Origin: a virus
Direction: 5' to 3' (one strand)
DNA length: 51,130 bases
Virus record (IMG/VR): IMGVR_UViG_3300047667_000920
Coordinates: 1-51,130 of that record
In this document: in pieces, positions 27,241 through 36,275 of the stretch
Layout of the letters: every line of letters begins with the position of its first letter
Numbering within the stretch: position 1 is the stretch's first letter
Program-made: the position numbers and the translations under genes
The notes under the pieces: generated by a model
Databases searched by the model: none
What the model was told of the DNA's origin: nothing
Seen by the model: only the letters and a program-made list of their open reading frames with translations

Positions 27241-30153
27241 TTACTGCCTTAATGTCTTTGAATCTAATGAGTCTATTATCTCAATTTGCTCAACGGATAT
27301 ATCAACCTGTATAATCTCATCTTCTCTAGCGAATACCTGATACAGGTCACCAAATGTGTTGGTGTTAAGTACAGGAACCAACACTACAGAGTCGATTGCC
27401 ACTGGAAGTTGTGAGTGGATGTATGCTGAAAGTTCGGAAAAATAAAACGTCTCACCGAATTCCCAACGCGTTATATCAAAAAAGGCAGTCACTGCATCAA
27501 CAATAGATGACTTTATTTGATTGTTGCTTAAGCTCCTATCTGATGATTTTATAACCTTTATTGTTGCCTGCAACTCACTATCTGCCTTTGGCCCAAGTAT
27601 AGGCTTTATGTTTCCAGAATGCAATATCACAGTATCTGATATCATCTTATTTTCAAGAAGGTTTTGGTAATCTGATCGCAACTGGTATGATGATGGTGCT
27701 GTTGGTTTTTTAGATGCCTGACCACTTAACCACAATCTCACATCGCGTGCGTAACCACGGGTGACAACATATATGTCAATAATATTAGTAGCAGCTGGAT
27801 CAATTAGGTGATACCTCGGGGTTCTGTGGAACCATGCAAAGTTGACGCCCTCAACACCGGACAACCGTTTCCATAATTGATCGGCTTGTGCTGGGTTGTC
27901 TATCTGGTCTTGCGCATATAAATCAGATGCTAGTGGGTCGCTATTCTCTGTTTGGAATACCCAACCACTATCAACGTCTTCCCTATTGAAGTATACGTAA
28001 TCCGTCCCACCTATAATATACAATAGGTCTATATTATCAGGTGAACCATCACCATCCTCATCATCTGGGAGTATATACAATTCATGTATGCTTGGCAATC
28101 CAGAATCAGCACCATCTGATATTACTTTTTGACCTATAACATCAAAGTTATAGTTCTGGGTTAATACGCCACTGGTGCCAACATTTGCACGCAGTACTAC
28201 TATTGTGTCTAAGTTGGTGTTAAGTGTGTCATTAGTTATAACGGGGTCGTTGTTATTTACATTCCAAAACTTAGTTTCGGCACTGTTTAGTATTAATCTA
28301 TACGACTCGTAACATAGTTCCCAAGTACCACTACCCCCAAGTAAAACTACACTAAACCAATAATTGGTTGTGGTTAAATCTTCCACCCATGAAGTGCCAT
28401 TAAAATTAAAATATACGGTAGTTCCTTGACTTTCAGCTGCTTGTGCAATGGCAACCTTCAGGATTGATCTTTCAGCTGATGTGAACTCAGTCTCAATATC
28501 TGCAGGAATAATACCATCTAGTGTAAATCTTGTAAAGAATGCAGCAGACCCAAGTAGTGGTTGTATATGATTATCAATTAGTGCATCAGTAAGTAAATCG
28601 TGTGATGGTCCGTCTGGTGCAGGAAGAACCCCAGCTGTTATTGTTTCACATACCACTTCAACACCTTGTTTGTAGTCAAAGTATAAAACCCCATCATCCC
28701 CAAATATTTTTACGTTTTCATAACTTTCACGGGGGTCATGCCATTCAATGTATTTCGAGTCACCCGCAAATGTCCTATTGACTGCACGTAGTTTAAGAAT
28801 AGTGTTATCCTGTAGCAGGTATTCATTATAGTCCCTACCATTAACCATCCTGTCCTGTGTATAATACACCGCTGGGGCAGTTCTTCGTATGTGTTCTATG
28901 TCCTCGGATGGGGCCGCATTCTGTATTGGTGTAAGCAATGAGAACGTAAAGTTAAGAGTTTGTTGTTTATTCTGTGGGTCTTGGTAGGTGAATGAATTTG
29001 CAACATTTTGCATAGCCGTTGTTGGTATTGTTAGGTCTGTATTCGCAGATGTGCGAGACCATATCTCAAAACTACCAGATGGTATATTTGCAAAGTTACC
29101 ATCACCAAATATAATCCTAAATTCATCGTTATCTAGTGTTTCAATTTCATATTTATTTCGGTTTTCAACATTATTGAATACAATGTTTTGACCGATAACA
29201 GTATCAACCTTAACCCACTCACCCTGTCGTGCGTCGGTAGACAGGTCAGTTGTTTGTACAATTATTTCATTGGTATCTGGATCAATGTTGTTTATAAATA
29301 TATCAGTCTCGTTGGTGTCCTGAATGTTGATGTCTAATGTTTGGTTTGGGGTTACACCATCAAATACTGCCACTGTCCTTTGTAGCGATCCTTGCTTGGT
29401 ATATGCAAAGAACCCGGTATTCTCTGACGAGTCACCAAGCCCATCGTTAAGGTAAAGCATTCCAAGGTTTAGGTCTTTTTCTGGACGTGCTTCAAGTGGA
29501 CCGTACTCGTTCAGGTCTGCGCTTACTAACTCCATTGGGAAGGATTGGTTAGATACTGTTATGGTATATGGTAACGTATTAGATGATAGGGTGTTGTTTA
29601 TTACAGTATATCGCTCGAATAGTACGTCCTGTACTTGTACCCTATCGGTTGGAGCTACAGTTCCAAAATTTTGATCAAGAACTTTGTTCATCACTATAAT
29701 GAATTGTTCTTTCCAGTTTGAATTATTTGGGTCATTCCATCTAATTGTTACGTTAGATAAATCATTACCGTCAGAATCAAATGTTCTTTCAGTAGTACTA
29801 ACCGATACTAACTTAACTAGGCCACGTGCCGGTATGTTTCGGTTTGCAGTATATGATAATAGTTTGGCAAGGCGAAGTATTGATTCCTTTCGTTCTGCCG
29901 TAGATATGAAGTTCTCGTGTGCGTTTAGGTCAAACCTATATGCTGACAGTTCGGCCACATATGCGAACACCTCCAGTAGTGCTATAAATTCAGAGGACTC
30001 GATATAATCATTAAAGTCTTCTGGGTAGTATAGCTTCAAGTAGTCAAGTAGCGATTCCTTTACCGTATTGAAATCCCAAGCGGCAAAGTTTACTTGCTGG
30101 AATGCTTCATAAGCTTTTTCCCAATTTTCTGACTTGTTAACTATTCTTGACAT
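27241..30153 (-). CDS. 6: Baseplate wedge protein gp6-like
   Basis: A 970-residue protein with the gp6/J-like baseplate signature. The first 120 residues (FNTVKESLLDYLKLYYPEDFNDYIESSEFIALLEVFAYVAELSAYRFDLNAHE...AERKESILRLAKLLSY) match the start of T4 gp6. Further on are the DRVQVQDVLFERYTV, FGDGNFANIPSG and RTAPAVYYTQDRMVNGRDYN motifs typical of the family. gp6 dimers form the ring linking wedges around the hub. T4 gp6 has 660 residues; the extra length lies mainly in the middle (about residues 480-760), a beta-rich part with a DDEDGDGSPDN loop that could bind calcium. AAGG precedes ATG 30153. Confidence 0.9.
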   Translation of the reverse strand: MSRIVNKSENWEKAYEAFQQVNFAAWDFNTVKESLLDYLKLYYPEDFNDYIESSEFIALLEVFAYVAELSAYRFDLNAHENFISTAERKESILRLAKLLSYTANRNIPARGLVKLVSVSTTERTFDSDGNDLSNVTIRWNDPNNSNWKEQFIIVMNKVLDQNFGTVAPTDRVQVQDVLFERYTVINNTLSSNTLPYTITVSNQSFPMELVSADLNEYGPLEARPEKDLNLGMLYLNDGLGDSSENTGFFAYTKQGSLQRTVAVFDGVTPNQTLDINIQDTNETDIFINNIDPDTNEIIVQTTDLSTDARQGEWVKVDTVIGQNIVFNNVENRNKYEIETLDNDEFRIIFGDGNFANIPSGSFEIWSRTSANTDLTIPTTAMQNVANSFTYQDPQNKQQTLNFTFSLLTPIQNAAPSEDIEHIRRTAPAVYYTQDRMVNGRDYNEYLLQDNTILKLRAVNRTFAGDSKYIEWHDPRESYENVKIFGDDGVLYFDYKQGVEVVCETITAGVLPAPDGPSHDLLTDALIDNHIQPLLGSAAFFTRFTLDGIIPADIETEFTSAERSILKVAIAQAAESQGTTVYFNFNGTSWVEDLTTTNYWFSVVLLGGSGTWELCYESYRLILNSAETKFWNVNNNDPVITNDTLNTNLDTIVVLRANVGTSGVLTQNYNFDVIGQKVISDGADSGLPSIHELYILPDDEDGDGSPDNIDLLYIIGGTDYVYFNREDVDSGWVFQTENSDPLASDLYAQDQIDNPAQADQLWKRLSGVEGVNFAWFHRTPRYHLIDPAATNIIDIYVVTRGYARDVRLWLSGQASKKPTAPSSYQLRSDYQNLLENKMISDTVILHSGNIKPILGPKADSELQATIKVIKSSDRSLSNNQIKSSIVDAVTAFFDITRWEFGETFYFSELSAYIHSQLPVAIDSVVLVPVLNTNTFGDLYQVFAREDEIIQVDISVEQIEIIDSLDSKTLRQ

Positions 30154-30186
30154 AATTTAAACCTTATTTACCACTATGGTATATTC

Positions 30187-30194
30187 TATTTATT
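30187..30194 (-). promoter_or_regulatory. T4-type late promoter box for gp6
   Basis: AATAAATA on the minus strand, 34 bases before the gp6 start. Confidence 0.5.
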
Positions 30195-30220
30195 ATCCGT
30201 GGGGTATTATTAAATACCCG

Positions 30221-30601
30221 TTATAGACTAAACTGTATATTGAGATCTAGTACCTGCGAAAGGTCAAGTTCAACATAATATAACTTTGCTCTTATTATCA
30301 CCATACTACTATCAAAGTCAGGAAATATTTGGTAATCATCCTCATCTAATATTATAACTCGTGGGTCGTAATCGATAACATTCCGTATTTCTTCAGATAT
30401 AAGTGCTATGGTATGGCCATCAAATGGCTCAAATATCAAACTATCCACACCTGTGCCAAATCCACGCAGGCCCACCCTAGACCCCCTTGAAGTATGTATG
30501 TGGGTCAATATGTCACGCTTAACCAATTCAACATCAGTTAAAACAAATGTTTTATTGTTCTGCCAATTTTTAAATGAAAACCCTTTGTACATAACTGCCA
30601 T
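30221..30601 (-). CDS. 25: Baseplate wedge protein gp25-like
   Basis: A 126-residue protein of the gp25/lysozyme-like baseplate family, length as in T4 (132). Recognisable parts are LTDVELVKRDILTHIHTSRGSRV, GFGTGVDSLIFEP (the conserved FG...L.FEP) and EEIRNVIDYDPRV. gp25 contacts the sheath initiator and gp6 and is among the most conserved proteins of contractile systems, including type VI secretion (TssE). The family name reflects similarity only; no enzymatic role is indicated. AAGGG precedes ATG 30601, and a late box lies 19 bases further up. Confidence 0.9.
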   Translation of the reverse strand: MAVMYKGFSFKNWQNNKTFVLTDVELVKRDILTHIHTSRGSRVGLRGFGTGVDSLIFEPFDGHTIALISEEIRNVIDYDPRVIILDEDDYQIFPDFDSSMVIIRAKLYYVELDLSQVLDLNIQFSL

Positions 30602-30619
30602 GATATTAACCCTTTAGTA

Positions 30620-30627
30620 TATTTATT
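30620..30627 (-). promoter_or_regulatory. T4-type late promoter box for gp25
   Basis: AATAAATA on the minus strand, 19 bases before ATG 30601. It overlaps the junction with the gp5-like gene. Confidence 0.5.
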
Positions 30628-30631
30628 AGAG

Positions 30632-32305
30632 TTACCTTCTCCAAAATTTACCACGCTCAATAGTCTCATCACCTTCAGTCTTACCTATGGGTTTTCTTCC
30701 AGCTTCACCAACATTATCATACTGTTCAACCCAATCAACGTTGTCCGTGTGTCCATCATTTTCAGTATTTTGGGCATCACCAGTGTCTTGCATTGTCGTT
30801 CTAGGCCAAGGTTCATGTTGGGGAACCCTGTTGGTCCACGGTGCCAACCTTGTTTCATCTGGGACAACTGTGATTGTTAGGGGGTCTGGCATGTCAATAA
30901 CCTCTGACGGGTTCAGGTTTTCCCCAGCATTTACATGTGTATGTATGTTAAACTCATTCACTAAGCCATCTAGGAATGTTGTAAGTGTGTTTATTGTTGT
31001 GCCCTTACCAGCTGGGTCGAACGCTATATCAGCGCCAGCAAAGTTGATATTACCCTTTGATGTTATACCAAAGTTACCTTCCGTTCCAATATTAACCTCA
31101 CCTTTAAATTCAAGATTTGTAGTGCCGCCACCAACGTTAGAGCCTATAGTTGCTGCTAGGTTCGTGCCAACATTAAGCTGTAGGTCATTGCCAGACTTAA
31201 TGTGCATATCATTTGATGAGTGTATTCGTATTTCACCATCATTTAATTTTTCAGGTAGCCCTTCTTGACCAGATTCACTCCCGGCATACATAGAGATGAA
31301 CTTCCCAGCCTTAAACCGTATTGACTCACCTGCTGAGAAGTTTAAATCTTTCTCAGCATGTACAGACAACCTTCTTTCGGCAAATACATCTATATTACCA
31401 GCACTATCCAATTCCACCCAACTTTTACCTTCGCTCGTGCCGAAGTATATTCTTTCGTTTGTATCATCTAATATTATTTGATGGCCACCTGTTGTCCTAA
31501 ACCTAATACGAGAGTTGAATGGTCTATCATCCATTGTAACAGAGTGAAACCCCGGAGTAGTCCAAGAATACACCTTTGATGCTAAAAATGCACCTAAGTT
31601 ACGATATGATGTCCAATCGTATCCATGTTCACCAAGTATAGACTTTACCCACTCATCCTCTTCACTATTAGAGATGTCCTCATATGTGTCGTCCTCATAT
31701 GCACTTTTCTCTGGGGATGGCCTGTCAGTAACTGCGGTTATTTGATAATCTGCCCCACGGGTTTTCCATTCACTGGATTTTATGTCACCATTAAATGCTT
31801 CTTTTAGTTTTGTTGCTGTTGGTTCAATATGGTTGCCTGTTGAGGTTAATGGCCCATTGACCGCATTGCCTTCGTGTTTAAACCTACCATGCCCCATCGT
31901 GTGGGTCTCTTGGTGGTTTGGTATACAACCCAACCATATTCTACGCCTAGGGTCACCATTTATACAAGCAAGTATTACATGTGCCCCAATCTCGGGTATT
32001 GCCCAGAATCCATAGTGAACTGGTCCACTACTTGTATTGTTATCATCTACGTGACCCCTAGTATAGGCGTCTTGGTTTATTGATCCCGACACTGGTGACA
32101 CGTATGCACACCACGGTAAGTGTAGTAGCTTTTTAGGGTCGTCACTGTAAGATGGGCAAAATATTCTAAGTCTACCCTGTTGTAATGGGTCATCGTTGTC
32201 CACAACAAAGCCAATTGTAACCAACTCGGTTAAGTTTGCAGTGTTAGTTTCCGTGGAACTATTACGTATGAATTCATTTAACAGATTTTCTAAATCATTA
32301 CTCAT
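30632..32305 (-). CDS. 5: Baseplate hub/needle protein gp5-like without lysozyme domain
   Basis: A 557-residue spike protein. Residues 29-130 form an OB-fold (IGFVVDNDDPLQQGRLRIFCP ... WAIPEIGAHVILACINGDPRRRIWLGC). A linker with an acidic patch follows. Residues about 240-290 read like the VgrG/gp5 junction (RIRFRTTGGHQIILDDTNERIYF), then about 290-440 are short repeated strands (VHAEKDLNFSAGESIRFKAGKF, NDMHIKSGNDLQLNVG) of the triple-stranded beta-helix needle. The lysozyme domain of T4 gp5 (about residues 174-339 there) is not visible. The C-terminus is Pro/Asp/Gly-rich. The tape-measure gene ends two bases before this start. Confidence 0.85.
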   Translation of the reverse strand: MSNDLENLLNEFIRNSSTETNTANLTELVTIGFVVDNDDPLQQGRLRIFCPSYSDDPKKLLHLPWCAYVSPVSGSINQDAYTRGHVDDNNTSSGPVHYGFWAIPEIGAHVILACINGDPRRRIWLGCIPNHQETHTMGHGRFKHEGNAVNGPLTSTGNHIEPTATKLKEAFNGDIKSSEWKTRGADYQITAVTDRPSPEKSAYEDDTYEDISNSEEDEWVKSILGEHGYDWTSYRNLGAFLASKVYSWTTPGFHSVTMDDRPFNSRIRFRTTGGHQIILDDTNERIYFGTSEGKSWVELDSAGNIDVFAERRLSVHAEKDLNFSAGESIRFKAGKFISMYAGSESGQEGLPEKLNDGEIRIHSSNDMHIKSGNDLQLNVGTNLAATIGSNVGGGTTNLEFKGEVNIGTEGNFGITSKGNINFAGADIAFDPAGKGTTINTLTTFLDGLVNEFNIHTHVNAGENLNPSEVIDMPDPLTITVVPDETRLAPWTNRVPQHEPWPRTTMQDTGDAQNTENDGHTDNVDWVEQYDNVGEAGRKPIGKTEGDETIERGKFWRR

Positions 32306-32307
32306 AG

Positions 32308-34614
32308 TTACATCACCATATTGCTTAGTGTTGGAACTTCATTATCATTTGTGGGGAGAAGATTTCCCAACCCCTTGACAACTTGGGCTAGCATGTCGGC
32401 TAGAATATCAGTTTGTTTTTGGGTATCTTCGGCTGTTGCTGGTTTGTCTGCAACAACCCCTTGTGCATTAGCACCATCAACACCACTATCATTACCTGAT
32501 TTTGGTGCTTTGTATGGTTTTTCACCTACACTGTATGCATTAAGTGATTTCAGCCTAGCTTGCCATACCGCATCATTTGCGGGGTCTTTATCAGCTAATA
32601 CTCTTTTCAAACTAGCAGAATACTCCTTGTTTAATATATCTATGTCTTTTTGTGTCGCTTCTCTACCCAATCCCTTTAAAATGTCTGCAACAAAAAAATC
32701 TGCGTCGTCTTGTGTTTCTTTTTGTAAGTTTTGTGCTTTTTCTTCAGGAGTCTCTTCCGTGGCGAAATTCCATAGTGTGTCAGCAGCCCACGCCGCTAAA
32801 ACGACACCAATAGCTGCGGCTATTGTACCTCCAGCTATAGCAAGTGCACTACCCAACATTACAGGAATCCCAACAATTCCAAGTGCAGTTCCAAGTGCAC
32901 TACCCGTAGTTACTGCACCTATGGTTGCAATTACAAATGTAGCCAGTTGGAACATTGGGGATTTTGCCATACCACCCAATATGTTTGCTATATCGGCATT
33001 ACCTTTAGTTACGGCATGTGTTGTTTCTTTTGCAGCTGCTATTCTAGCTGCCTGTGCCTTAGCCACAGCCTCACCTGCACCAGATTTATCGGATGCCACT
33101 CTGCGTTGGTTTTCATCAAGATTTGCACCATTTATTAATACGAACAACCTTTGCAGGTCACTTGTTGAGCCTTCCGCACCAGCTTCAGTTCTTGCTGTAC
33201 CAGCAAGATTCTCAAGTGTAGCCGTGAGTCTCATAAATTCGTCCGTTTGCCCAGCAGCAGCTACCATTTCGGGGAATGCTGTCCCAAGTTCTAATAGTTG
33301 GGTTTCCTCATCAGTAAAACCCCCTAGAGTCTTTGCCAATTCACCAACAAATTTACCTTCAACAACACGGTCTGCTCCAGATTTTTTACGTTGGTCTGCC
33401 ATTTTTCGTTGGAATGCAATAAACTCTTCCATATTCATGAATACTGACGCCTGCAACCCTTTAAATGACTCGGTTAACATATTAATCATATCAGTTCCAC
33501 GTCCCATGCTAAGTGCCATTCCCTGAATGCCGGTTATCTTTGACAATTCGGACATCTCGCTAAAGATTTGGGACGCATCCATATCTGTGATTTTTGCCAA
33601 TTCTTCAAAGTTATCAACTAACGCTTGGTAATTTTTGATATTTGCAGGCATTCCAAGGTTGCTTAACGTTAATATACCATCGCTTACCATATTCAATGAA
33701 TCTTCACCAATTGCACCAAACGTATCTCGTGTAATATCAGTGAATTCCTTTGCTCGTTTTGCTGCACCCCCTGCGCTTATTAACGCCTTTTCACTTAATG
33801 TCCCCGCCGTATTATCAGTCGCCATCATTGCGGTTAGTGTATTTCTGTTCTTGGTGGCATACCGTGTAAATTCCTCTGGAGATACCCCTAGAAATGCTGT
33901 TTCCCAAACGGTGTCGGCAAACCCACCAACTCCACCCATCTCAAAACCACCTTGCTGTGTAGCCAACATAAGATTAGAAGTTCTTGCTATTGTTGCTACT
34001 GCAGCAGCACCCGCAACGGCAAATCTATCGGTGAGAGTTTTAGTACTTTTACTAAGCTCTTCCATTGACTCCCGCCTTGACTCTTTTTCGGCGTTAATAA
34101 TTGCGATATTATCCAAATATGCAACTTCTGACTTATTCGCTAACAGTTCCATATGGTTACTAAGCCCATCGACAGCTTTACCAATATCACCATCTGCAGC
34201 TTCCATTATTCTAGCGAGTGCGTCGGTCCTATTATTAAACACGCCTAATGCAGTAGATGTGTCCGAGAGCATTTCATGATGTTTTGCCCAATTCTTGTGG
34301 TAATTTTTAGTATCCTTTGCACCTGCCTCAAGTGAGTCTTTAAAAATAGAAAGAGTGTGTATAGCATTTTGTTGCTCTTCTATTTCATCTTTGTTACTTT
34401 TTGTTCTATCCTTAAGAGCACTATTAAGAGTTGTATAGCTTTTTGTTAATCTATCAATTTCAGTACCAAGGCTATCCTCACTGCTGCCACCACTACTAAA
34501 CATTGGTTTTTTAGCCCCAGCCCCGAAACCACCACGACCATTAGCTATAGCGTCAGCCATAAGTCCAGTGTTTTTTGCTATATCTCCTAAAAACCCTAAT
34601 TCTGTTTTTGCCAT
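32308..34614 (-). CDS. Tape-measure-like tail protein
   Basis: A 768-residue protein, mostly helical. Residues about 45-190 are rich in charged heptad-like stretches with GTEIDRLTKSYTTLNSALKDRTKS and later AEKESRRESMEELSKSTK. A long hydrophobic Gly/Ala-rich segment (about 550-617, with two or three membrane-length stretches) is typical of tape measures that enter the host membrane during DNA delivery. It lies next to gp5 and opposite the gp26-like/frameshift cassette, a possible chaperone for it. T4 gp29, the tape measure of that phage, has 590 residues; no direct similarity is claimed. ATG 34614 has GGAG ten bases upstream and a late box. Confidence 0.7.
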   Translation of the reverse strand: MAKTELGFLGDIAKNTGLMADAIANGRGGFGAGAKKPMFSSGGSSEDSLGTEIDRLTKSYTTLNSALKDRTKSNKDEIEEQQNAIHTLSIFKDSLEAGAKDTKNYHKNWAKHHEMLSDTSTALGVFNNRTDALARIMEAADGDIGKAVDGLSNHMELLANKSEVAYLDNIAIINAEKESRRESMEELSKSTKTLTDRFAVAGAAAVATIARTSNLMLATQQGGFEMGGVGGFADTVWETAFLGVSPEEFTRYATKNRNTLTAMMATDNTAGTLSEKALISAGGAAKRAKEFTDITRDTFGAIGEDSLNMVSDGILTLSNLGMPANIKNYQALVDNFEELAKITDMDASQIFSEMSELSKITGIQGMALSMGRGTDMINMLTESFKGLQASVFMNMEEFIAFQRKMADQRKKSGADRVVEGKFVGELAKTLGGFTDEETQLLELGTAFPEMVAAAGQTDEFMRLTATLENLAGTARTEAGAEGSTSDLQRLFVLINGANLDENQRRVASDKSGAGEAVAKAQAARIAAAKETTHAVTKGNADIANILGGMAKSPMFQLATFVIATIGAVTTGSALGTALGIVGIPVMLGSALAIAGGTIAAAIGVVLAAWAADTLWNFATEETPEEKAQNLQKETQDDADFFVADILKGLGREATQKDIDILNKEYSASLKRVLADKDPANDAVWQARLKSLNAYSVGEKPYKAPKSGNDSGVDGANAQGVVADKPATAEDTQKQTDILADMLAQVVKGLGNLLPTNDNEVPTLSNMVM

Positions 34615-34644
34615 TTCCGTGCTACTCCAATAACATCATATACT

Positions 34645-34652
34645 TATTTATT
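34645..34652 (-). promoter_or_regulatory. T4-type late promoter box for tape measure
   Basis: AATAAATA on the minus strand, 31 bases before ATG 34614. Confidence 0.5.
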
Positions 34653-34693
34653 AATTTAGTAAAGTATTGGGACGTTCACCATTATACACAATG

Positions 34694-34701
34694 CATAAAT
34701 A
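34694..34701 (+). promoter_or_regulatory. T4-type late promoter box for gp26-like gene
   Basis: CATAAATA on the plus strand, 25 bases before ATG 34726. It diverges from the tape-measure promoter, so both genes are late. Confidence 0.6.
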
Positions 34702-34725
34702 GCTATATCATACGAGGACAATAAT

Positions 34726-35676
34726 ATGAGTGACATAGTTAATCCCCTTTTACAAAAAATTAAAATGCCCGGTAAGAGATTTAGGTTGCCGTCTAGGGGG
34801 CAATTCTACGTAAATGGTGAATTGGATGAAAATGTAAAGGATGGTGAGATTGAAATATTTTCAATGACAGCCATTGATGAAATATCGCTAAGATCTCCTG
34901 AGTTTTTATTTACAGGTGCTGCAATAGAGCGAGTTTTTAAAAGATGTATCCCTGAAATAAAAAAACCACTACAGCTATTATCAAAAGATGTTGATTTTAT
35001 ATTAGCGGCATTGCGCGTTGTATCATATGGTGGTTCATATCAGATAACCGACAGATGTGATAAATGTGAAGCAAAGCAAGTAGAAAAAAATAATAAAACT
35101 TTTGATGACTTCTTGGATGAGGTCAGATTAAAAGCAGAAGCCCAACATGTTGATTTTGAGCTAGCTATGCAGGATGAACGTGTTCAAAAGAAAATAAAGG
35201 TTATAATGGGTAAGAAGTCACCAGAACATACTTATACCATTGACTTGGCTGGAATTCTACAGAATAACACAAACGAAATCTCACCAGAAATGTTTACCGC
35301 GTATGACCTATTACTATCAAATGGTCAGGTGCTTAGCTTATTACCATACAGGATGGATGTATCTGTCGCGGCCTTGCAGTTCCAAAACGATGCAAAATCT
35401 ATAAACCTTGATAACTTGGAGGAATTCGCATCCTTTTTATTAGCCGCGCAAATATCAAAGATAGATGATATTGTTGATCAAGAAATGATAAATGGTTGGG
35501 TTACGGTTCTACCTCGCGCATTCAAAGAAGAAATAGATGATAGGTTGGTCTCTATGGTTGACTGGGGTACGGATTTTACGTATACTGTGGTATGTAAAAA
35601 TAGTACATGTGGACATACAAATGATGTAACAACATTATTGAATCCCATAACTTTTTTTATGAAACCCTCAAAATAG
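34726..35676 (+). CDS. 26: gp26-like baseplate hub protein with zinc-ribbon cysteines
   Basis: A 316-residue protein reading like the T4 gp26 baseplate family of marine T4-like phages: PGKRFRLPSRGQFYVNGELDE, DGEIEIFSMTAIDEISLRSPE, IERVFKRCIPEIKKP, then KDVDFILAALRVVSYG. Two cysteine pairs, C111-x2-C114 and C290-x4-C295 (H297 nearby), could close a zinc ribbon. T4 gp26 is shorter (208). GAGG precedes ATG 34726. The last codons contain a run of seven T placed as an in-frame T_TTT_TTT slippery site before a 10-base-pair stem, so part of the ribosomes may continue into the next ORF, giving a fusion of about 389 residues. A chaperone role for the tape measure is inferred from this layout. Confidence 0.75.
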   Translation: MSDIVNPLLQKIKMPGKRFRLPSRGQFYVNGELDENVKDGEIEIFSMTAIDEISLRSPEFLFTGAAIERVFKRCIPEIKKPLQLLSKDVDFILAALRVVSYGGSYQITDRCDKCEAKQVEKNNKTFDDFLDEVRLKAEAQHVDFELAMQDERVQKKIKVIMGKKSPEHTYTIDLAGILQNNTNEISPEMFTAYDLLLSNGQVLSLLPYRMDVSVAALQFQNDAKSINLDNLEEFASFLLAAQISKIDDIVDQEMINGWVTVLPRAFKEEIDDRLVSMVDWGTDFTYTVVCKNSTCGHTNDVTTLLNPITFFMKPSK

Positions 35677-35720
35677 GTGGTGTTAAGCAGATGAGCATTT
35701 TGTTGGCGAGTTTTGAGGGT
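35652..35720 (+). promoter_or_regulatory. Candidate programmed -1 ribosomal frameshift signal
   Basis: T_TTT_TTT (35652-35658) is in frame with the gp26-like gene as X_XXY_YYZ. After a five-base spacer, a perfect 10-base-pair stem forms from 35664-35673 (ACCCTCAAAA) and 35711-35720, with a 37-base loop. In the -1 frame there is no stop between the slip site and ATG 35691 of the downstream ORF, while the zero frame ends at TAG 35674-35676. Confidence 0.75.
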
Positions 35721-35894
35721 CAGATTAGAAATATTGTGAGCGATTGTATAGCTATCTCACATTACTATAAGGGTATAGACTACCATGCTATATTCGAAAT
35801 ATCACCCTTTGAGAAACAGTTAATGGTTGATTTTATAGAGCAAGACCAAGAACGTGAAATGAAAATACGCAGTGCATCATTCGGTGGAAGATGA
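35691..35894 (+). CDS. Small frameshift-partner ORF (T-like half of a tape-measure chaperone pair)
   Basis: A 67-residue ORF in the -1 frame relative to the gp26-like gene, joined to it by the slippery site just upstream. The protein is helical with SHYYKGIDYHAIFEISPFEKQLMVDFIEQ, a pattern like the small C-terminal extensions (gpT-type) of tail assembly chaperones in other phages. It also has its own ATG with AGGTGG ten bases upstream, so independent translation is possible as well. Its stop overlaps the start of the next gene (ATGA). The T-like role is inference from layout. Confidence 0.65.
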   Translation: MSILLASFEGQIRNIVSDCIAISHYYKGIDYHAIFEISPFEKQLMVDFIEQDQEREMKIRSASFGGR

Positions 35895-36238
35895 GATTAA
35901 TAGTAGCAGGTTCTAGAACTTTTAGTAATAAGGAAAAGGTTTTTAAGAACTTAAATAAGATATATAAACATTACCCAGACCTAGAAATAGTATCGGGCCT
36001 TGCAAAGGGTCCAGACACTATGGGTAAAGATTGGGCTAAAATTAATAATGTTAAATGCCACGACTTCCCCGCAAACTGGGATAAGTACGGTAAGCGTGCT
36101 GGTTTTATTCGTAATGAGCAGATGGCTCACTTTGCTGATGCTGCCCTTGTTTACTGGGATGGTAAGTCCCCCGGTTCCAAATCAATGATTAAACTGGCTA
36201 ATGAAGCTGATCTCAATTTAGCAGTTGTTTATTATTAA
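35891..36238 (+). CDS. SLOG-superfamily protein (DUF2493/YspA-like)
   Basis: A 115-residue protein with the DUF2493 pattern: MRLIVAGSRTFSN at the start (nucleotide-binding loop), SGLAKGPDTMG, then FPANWDKYGKRAGFIRNEQM and ALVYWDGKSPGSKSMIKLA. SLOG proteins have a Rossmann-like fold that binds nucleotides or nucleotide-derived ligands; some are nucleoside hydrolase-like or sensors in defence systems. The substrate cannot be told here. The start overlaps the previous stop by four bases, so it is translationally coupled to the chaperone-like cassette, although its job is probably unrelated. Confidence 0.85.
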   Translation: MRLIVAGSRTFSNKEKVFKNLNKIYKHYPDLEIVSGLAKGPDTMGKDWAKINNVKCHDFPANWDKYGKRAGFIRNEQMAHFADAALVYWDGKSPGSKSMIKLANEADLNLAVVYY

Positions 36239-36275
36239 TTAAGATCATCTGATAATCTGATATGTAAATAGGTCT

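Noticed and set aside
30202-30219. GGGTAT/ATACCC hairpin between gp6 and gp25 as a terminator
   Set aside because: Only six pairs, no T-run on either side, and the genes beside it belong to the same leftward block.
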